Below are positions 59,699 to 64,000 of a stretch of 64,000 nt of DNA, one piece after another (position 1 is the first letter of the stretch; each line of letters opens with the position of its first letter). The notes beneath the pieces are model-generated. The model was not told the DNA's origin, made no database searches, and was given only the letters and a program-made list of their open reading frames with translations. A program made the position numbers and the translations under genes. The DNA is from Chitinophagaceae bacterium UBA4411 (GTDB taxonomy: Bacteria > Bacteroidota > Bacteroidia > Chitinophagales > Chitinophagaceae), in assembly GCA_002400415.1 (NCBI GenBank), contig DGQP01000009.1:62001-126000 (forward strand), written 5' to 3'.

Positions 59699-59788
59699 CT
59701 AATGAAATAACAGCCTGATCTTGCAGAAAACAAGATAAACCATCGCTAAGGCAAAAAACCAGGCTGCTATTATTAATAGCACAGACAT
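59699..59788 (-). CDS. Possible 29-residue single-span membrane peptide
   Basis: A minus-strand frame starts at 59788 with MSVLLIIAAWFFALAMVYLV, one clear transmembrane helix, then a short basic tail CKIRLLFH and a TAG. It begins 23 bases after the kup stop, with AACAGG just before the ATG. Length and placement beside potassium genes recall KdpF, a small stabilising peptide of the Kdp pump, but the sequence match is weak and kdpABC is absent here. It could also be a chance frame. Confidence 0.4.
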   Translation of the reverse strand: MSVLLIIAAWFFALAMVYLVFCKIRLLFH

Positions 59789-59811
59789 CCTGTTATTTCT
59801 GTCCCGCTGCA

Positions 59812-61782
59812 TTAATCATGTACACGTTTTAAGCGCAAAGCAGTAACCGGCGAAACGATCAGCGGGAATTTTTCCACCACCACGTTGCTCGTATCCAGCC
59901 CGAATCCTTTCTCTTCGGAAAGACTGATCTCTTTCAGCCAGAAATAAATCTTCATCACCAGCCGTTCAAAGAAAGGCAATTCATTATCCTGGCTCAGGTA
60001 TTTTTCCATAACTACAAAAGAGAAATCACCGGTCACATTATTTTTCTCCAGGCTTTCATAACGGCTGCGCACATTCACTTCCTTATTCGCTACCAGGTCT
60101 TCCACCACTTTACGGAAAAGTAAATTGATGCGGGGCTGCACCCGGAAACCCAGGCTAAAATCCACCCGGATAATATCATTGGGAATGATATGGCTTACCT
60201 TATACTCAGTCGTATACGGATCATCTACCGTATCCACATGGATCAGCCAGTAAATATCAGCCCGTTTGGGTTTGCGGTTAAGTATCGAATAAATCACTTT
60301 ATGTTCGATCTCCTTGGGGTTATCGGCGCTGGTCAGGTACACAAGGTGCGTGGCATATTTAGACACTGATTTATCATTGCTCAGTTCCTGTATGCGGGGA
60401 ATATATTGTTCCAGCCGTACAAACTCGACGTAGCGGTTCTTGATCTTGCGGGCCCGGTACCAGGTATACATCACAATAAACAGCAAACCACCTACAAGCA
60501 GTGTTACATAACCACCGTGCGGAAACTTATCGAGATTGGCATAAAAGAAACCCAATTCAATCGTCAGGTATACGATAAGATAGAGATAAATAAATACGGA
60601 CCTGACCCGGTGCAGCACCAGGAAATTGGCAAACAGGATGGAAGTGGCAATCATGGTGGCTGTAATGGCAAGCCCGTAAGCCGCTTCCATATTGGATGCT
60701 TTTTTAAAGAACAACACAATACCAATACAACCGGCGAATAAAAGAAAATTCACAGCGGGCACATACAACTGCCCTCTGGTCTCGGTAGGATAAACAATCT
60801 TCATCTTAGGCCATAAATTCAGCCGCATGGCTTCACTGACAAGGGTGAAGGACCCGGAGATCAGCGCCTGGCTGGCAATGATCGTGGCGGCCGTGGCAAT
60901 GCTGATCCCGAAATACATGAACCAGCCGGGCATAATGCCATAAAAAGGATTGAAACCTTTTTCGATCATTTCAGCTGTAATCATATCACCGTTGTGCAGG
61001 TGCAATAACCAGGCGCCCTGGCCGAGGTAATTCAGGATGAGGCAGGTCTTTACCATTATCCAGGAATACCGGATATTCCACTTACCGCAGTGGCCCAGAT
61101 CGGAATATAAAGCTTCAGCACCCGTCGTACAGAGAAAGACGCCCCCGAGAATATAAAAGCCGTTTTGATAAGTGCTTAATAATTTAAAAGCATAATAAGG
61201 ATTAAATGCTTTTAATACAGACAATTCATTGAACAACTGGATCGTTCCCAGCAGCGCAAGCATCAGGAACCAGACCAGCATCACCGGGCCGAAGAAACGG
61301 CCGATCAATGCCGTACCAAACTGTTGCAAAAAAAACAAAACTGTGATGATACCAATCACAATATAAATCACCGTCCACTGGCTGATATGGGACAAAGCAG
61401 GAATTTGTTTCAAACCTTCAATAGCGGAGGTTACGGAAATAGGCGGTGTGATCATGCCATCGGCCAGCAAAGCAGCGCCCCCGGCCATGGCCGGCAATAC
61501 TAACCATCTTTTTCTTCTCCTGACAAGGGCAAACAAAGAAAAAATTCCTCCTTCACCCCGGTTATCTGCCCGAAGCGTAAGGATCACATACTTGACAGTT
61601 GTTTGTAAGGTCAGCGTCCAGATAATGCAGGACAGGACACCAACGATCAGGTCTTCTGTAATTACTTTACCGTTGGTAATGGCATTGAGTACATACAATG
61701 GCGAAGTGCCAATATCTCCGAAAATAATTCCAAGGGCAATCAGTAAACCGGCGGGTGTTGCTTTTTTAAGCGAAAGCGACAT
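59812..61782 (-). CDS. kup: Potassium transporter Kup
   Basis: Kup imports K+ with H+ through the inner membrane. The 656-residue protein has about 12 transmembrane helices and the typical start ALGIIFGDIGTSPLYVLNAI, NRGEGGIFSLFALVRR, and LLADGMITPPISVTSAIEGL. The C-terminal third is cytoplasmic. It is divergent from the kdpD-like gene across 153 bases, which may hold common control sites. The call is firm. Confidence 0.96.
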   Translation of the reverse strand: MSLSLKKATPAGLLIALGIIFGDIGTSPLYVLNAITNGKVITEDLIVGVLSCIIWTLTLQTTVKYVILTLRADNRGEGGIFSLFALVRRRKRWLVLPAMAGGAALLADGMITPPISVTSAIEGLKQIPALSHISQWTVIYIVIGIITVLFFLQQFGTALIGRFFGPVMLVWFLMLALLGTIQLFNELSVLKAFNPYYAFKLLSTYQNGFYILGGVFLCTTGAEALYSDLGHCGKWNIRYSWIMVKTCLILNYLGQGAWLLHLHNGDMITAEMIEKGFNPFYGIMPGWFMYFGISIATAATIIASQALISGSFTLVSEAMRLNLWPKMKIVYPTETRGQLYVPAVNFLLFAGCIGIVLFFKKASNMEAAYGLAITATMIATSILFANFLVLHRVRSVFIYLYLIVYLTIELGFFYANLDKFPHGGYVTLLVGGLLFIVMYTWYRARKIKNRYVEFVRLEQYIPRIQELSNDKSVSKYATHLVYLTSADNPKEIEHKVIYSILNRKPKRADIYWLIHVDTVDDPYTTEYKVSHIIPNDIIRVDFSLGFRVQPRINLLFRKVVEDLVANKEVNVRSRYESLEKNNVTGDFSFVVMEKYLSQDNELPFFERLVMKIYFWLKEISLSEEKGFGLDTSNVVVEKFPLIVSPVTALRLKRVHD

Positions 61783-61858
61783 GTGGTTGATTCAATGTTG
61801 AAAGAACAAAACTAAAAGGCCGTTGCGGGCTTTTGAAGAAAACAACTCTCCGGCGGCG

Positions 61859-61879
61859 AAATCTTTATAAAATCTTTAT
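61859..61879. promoter_or_regulatory. Phased direct repeat between kup and kdpD
   Basis: AAATCTTTAT occurs at 61859-61868 and again at 61870-61879, 11 bases apart, or one helical turn. Such spacing suits an OmpR-type regulator dimer such as KdpE. It lies between the divergent kup and kdpD genes, so it could serve either. Confidence 0.45.
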
Positions 61880-61915
61880 GCGGAAATAAAACAATCAGCT
61901 CTAAGCCCGGTACTC

Positions 61916-61923
61916 TACTTTTG
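61916..61923 (+). promoter_or_regulatory. -7 element of the kdpDE genes
   Basis: TACTTTTG matches TAnnTTTG exactly and lies 12 bases before the ATG at 61936. The -33 TTTG is not evident. The transcript leader would be very short. The phased repeat is about 40 bases upstream. Confidence 0.5.
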
Positions 61924-61935
61924 TAATCGTATCAC

Positions 61936-63003
61936 ATGCCAAGATCCATCCTGCATAGAATTGACCGGCGAAAGCAGTATATCTACAGTATATTACTGGT
62001 ACTCAGTGTCGCACTGGGGTGCTATGCGCTGACGCCTTATATTGGCTACCGGGTGGTGGCATTTATCTTATTGGTCACTGTTTCCCTGATTGCAGTCTCT
62101 TTCGAAATATTCCCGGTGTTACTGGCAGCTGCACTATCTGCTTTTATCTGGGACTTCTTTTTTATACCACCACACTTTACCATTCATGTGAATGCAACTG
62201 AAGATGCGATCCTTCTTCTGATGTACTTTATTATTGCGATGGTGAATGCAGTGCTGACCTATAAAATCAGGCAGGTGGAGAAACTGGCACGCCTGCGGGA
62301 AGAAAAAGCAAAAGCGGTAAAACTGTACAACACATTCCTGAACTCCTTATCGCATGAATTGAAAACACCTATAGCAGCCATCATCGGGGCTACCGACAAC
62401 CTGAAAGCGGATGAAAACCTGGCGGATGAAACCAAAAAACAATTAGTGGGTGAAATTGCCAAAGCTTCATTCCGGCTGAACCAGCAGGTAGAGAACCTGC
62501 TCAATATGTCAAGAATCGAATCCGGTTTTTTAAAACCCCGCAAAGACTGGTGCGATATTGAAGAAACGATATATGAAGTGGTGCGGCAGCTGGAAGAAAA
62601 CAAACCATTGCAAAAAATTACAATCAGCGTCAAACCGCAGCTACCCTTGTGCAAACTGGATAAAACGATGCTCGAAACCGTGCTCTATAATTTGCTCATG
62701 AATGCAGTGCGGTATACAGAAGCCGGAAATAAAATAGAAATTACAGCAGCCTGCCACGCCGACCTGCTGGAACTGGTGGTGGAAGATAACGGGCCCGGTT
62801 TTCCCGAAGATGAATTGCCCTATATCTTCCGTAAATTTTACCGGCTGAAGGACACGAACAAAAGCGGAACCGGCCTTGGCCTTTCCATAGTAAAAGGATT
62901 TACGGAAGCGATGGGGGGATCCGTGGAACTAACAGCTGCTGCCGGCGGCGGAGCCAGGTTCACGGTCCGTATCCCGGTGGAGACAGCTGAAATAAAAATG
63001 TAA
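61936..63003 (+). CDS. kdpD: KdpD-like sensor histidine kinase (short form)
   Basis: This 355-residue kinase begins with a DUF4118 four-helix membrane domain (about 15-110) as in KdpD, but lacks the long N-terminal KdpD and Usp domains that sense ions in the full-length form. A HisKA domain follows with phospho-accepting His140 in NSLSHELKTP, then the ATPase domain with LYNLLMNAVRYTE, DNGPGFPE and GTGLGLSIVKG. It should phosphorylate KdpE, the next gene, 2 bases away. The ion signal is inferred from family and from adjacent kup. Confidence 0.9.
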   Translation: MPRSILHRIDRRKQYIYSILLVLSVALGCYALTPYIGYRVVAFILLVTVSLIAVSFEIFPVLLAAALSAFIWDFFFIPPHFTIHVNATEDAILLLMYFIIAMVNAVLTYKIRQVEKLARLREEKAKAVKLYNTFLNSLSHELKTPIAAIIGATDNLKADENLADETKKQLVGEIAKASFRLNQQVENLLNMSRIESGFLKPRKDWCDIEETIYEVVRQLEENKPLQKITISVKPQLPLCKLDKTMLETVLYNLLMNAVRYTEAGNKIEITAACHADLLELVVEDNGPGFPEDELPYIFRKFYRLKDTNKSGTGLGLSIVKGFTEAMGGSVELTAAAGGGARFTVRIPVETAEIKM

Positions 63004-63005
63004 CA

Positions 63006-63695
63006 ATGAACAAAGCCGAGATACTGGTAATAGATGATGAAGTGCAGATGAGAAAGCTGCTCGAAATCACTTTGCATACTCACCAGTACACAGTTACTGC
63101 TGCTTCCACCGCAAAAGAGGGCCTGATCATGGCTGCCAACCATCCGCCCGATCTCATCCTGCTTGACCTGGGTTTGCCCGACAAGAGTGGTCATGAAGTA
63201 CTGAAATCATTACGGCAGTGGTACACGAACCCGGTTATTATTTTATCGGTGCAGCAGGATGAGGAAGACATCATCACAGCATTGGATAATGGCGCCAATG
63301 ATTATTTGCGCAAACCTTTCCGGACAGGTGAATTGCTGGCACGCATCCGTTCCGCATTGCGCAGCGCTGCTGCCGGTGATGGCGACCATATTATCAGCAG
63401 CCCCGGTTTGGAAATTGATTTGACAGCGAGAACTGTAAAGAAAAACAATGAACCGGTAAAACTGACACTTACGGAATACAGTCTGCTGGCACTACTGGCC
63501 CGCAATGAAGGCAAAGTGCTTACGCATCAATACCTGCTCCGTGCTGTCTGGGGTCCGGGATTTATCAGCCAGTCGCAATACCTGCGGGTATTCATTGCCC
63601 AGCTGCGAAAAAAAATTGAAGAAGATCCCAACCGGCCGGAATATATACTCACTGAATCAGGTGTGGGATACCGGTTCATCAATAAAGAAAGTTGA
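63006..63695 (+). CDS. kdpE: KdpE-like OmpR family response regulator
   Basis: This 229-residue transcription regulator has a receiver domain with the acidic pair in VIDDEVQ and Asp54 in LILLDLGLPD, then an OmpR winged helix (LTLTEYSLLALLARNEGKVLT to YILTESGVGYRFI). It is the partner of the short KdpD. KdpE in other bacteria turns on a high-affinity K+ pump; here kup lies divergent and kdpFABC is not in the window. A bidirectional terminator follows the stop. Confidence 0.92.
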   Translation: MNKAEILVIDDEVQMRKLLEITLHTHQYTVTAASTAKEGLIMAANHPPDLILLDLGLPDKSGHEVLKSLRQWYTNPVIILSVQQDEEDIITALDNGANDYLRKPFRTGELLARIRSALRSAAAGDGDHIISSPGLEIDLTARTVKKNNEPVKLTLTEYSLLALLARNEGKVLTHQYLLRAVWGPGFISQSQYLRVFIAQLRKKIEEDPNRPEYILTESGVGYRFINKES

Positions 63696-63699
63696 GGAA

Positions 63700-63737
63700 T
63701 AAAAAAAACCGTTTCTTACATGAAACGGTTTTTTTAT
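63700..63737. terminator. Bidirectional terminator between kdpE and alcohol dehydrogenase
   Basis: AACCGTTTC and GAAACGGTT form a 9-base stem around TTACAT, with A-run on the left and T-run on the right. It can end transcripts from both converging genes. Confidence 0.9.
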
Positions 63738-63759
63738 TTATGCCAGGGCTCCCGGCTGC

Positions 63760-64000
63760 TTATAAAGTTGCCATATCAATCACGAAGCGGTAGCGTACAT
63801 CGCCTTTCAGCATTCTTTCATACGCTTCATTGATATCCCGGATAGCAATCACCTCCACATCACTCACAATACTATGCTCGGCGCAAAAATCAAGCATCTC
63901 TTGTGTTTCGGGTAAGCCGCCGATCAGTGAACCGGCAAAACTCTTACGGCCAAAAATAACATTGAAAGCAGGAATCGTGGCAGGGGTTGGCGGAACTCCC
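63760..64000 (-). CDS. NAD(P)-dependent alcohol dehydrogenase, zinc type (3' end)
   Basis: Only the last 80 codons are present; the gene continues to the right. The minus frame ends VRYRFVIDMATL and contains NVIFGRKSFAGSLIGGLPET and AEHSIVSDVEVIAIRDINEAYERM. This is the C-terminus of the cinnamyl-alcohol-dehydrogenase type (YahK/AdhC-like) of zinc-dependent alcohol dehydrogenases, which reduce aldehydes with NADPH. The zinc-binding parts lie outside the window. The family is firm. Confidence 0.9.
   Translation of the reverse strand, partial: GVPPTPATIPAFNVIFGRKSFAGSLIGGLPETQEMLDFCAEHSIVSDVEVIAIRDINEAYERMLKGDVRYRFVIDMATL

Noticed and set aside
59704..59770. Inverted repeats after the MazG-like gene as a tRNA or riboswitch
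   Set aside because: The pairing does not form a cloverleaf or a known riboswitch core; it may be a transcript end or part of the small frame.

Overview
The window is a 64 kb chromosomal segment of a Bacteroidota bacterium, most likely of the family Chitinophagaceae. This rests on type IX secretion (T9SS) type-B sorting domains, a PorP/SprF protein, an S46 peptidase, Bacteroidota-restricted families such as DUF2480, a propeller-type sensor kinase, and promoters of the TTTG / TAnnTTTG type. No rRNA, tRNA, CRISPR array, transposase or integron integrase was seen. Gene density is high and no gap without a gene exceeds 300 bases.

Layout. 1-4.1 kb: the 3' part of an S46 dipeptidyl-peptidase (DPP11-like), a PpiD/SurA-type periplasmic foldase and a DUF2480 protein. 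4.1-9.9 kb (minus strand): a frameshifted small membrane protein, CorA, lipoproteins, a DinB-like protein, a decayed membrane-protein pseudogene, an ACT protein and KdnB. 10.1-15.4 kb: a rhomboid protease, KdsB, an SH3 protein, a sterol-desaturase-like enzyme, DUF2007 and dnaN. KdnB plus KdsB suggest 8-amino-Kdo chemistry in the LPS core. 15.5-18.5 kb: a two-gene module of a YbjN-like protein and a cytoplasmic HtrA-type protease with a zinc ribbon, followed by recX.

18.6-24.3 kb: a tightly coupled minus-strand operon (DUF389 membrane protein, glycosyltransferase/HAD-phosphatase fusion, NhaD antiporter, ClC channel) that reads as an ion and osmotic stress cassette. 24.6-36.5 kb: a large propeller histidine kinase and NarL-type regulator, then two divergent giant T9SS type-B surface proteins and a PorP/SprF protein. 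A nearly identical 7-2-7 palindrome lies upstream of the regulator and between the two surface-protein genes, suggesting one regulon.

36.7-40.7 kb: three visibly AT-richer genes (S9 peptidase, unknown exported protein, class III cyclase-like protein), each bounded by its own short inverted repeat; the last two are separated by a roughly 200 bp attC-like hairpin. This is the geometry of integron gene cassettes and is the strongest sign of transferred DNA here.

40.8-59.7 kb: housekeeping and envelope genes, including a nitrilase-family amidase, an S41 peptidase, thiL, an inositol monophosphatase, a glycosyltransferase fused to a sugar-transferase-like membrane domain, a GH3 enzyme, mtgA, GT39, nicotinamide riboside salvage (NadR-like kinase and PnuC), purT, and a membrane protein fused to a THEP1-type NTPase. 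59.7-63.7 kb: potassium homeostasis (Kup, a possible 29-residue membrane peptide, short KdpD, KdpE), then the 3' end of an alcohol dehydrogenase. All assignments are from reading the sequence; no database search was run.
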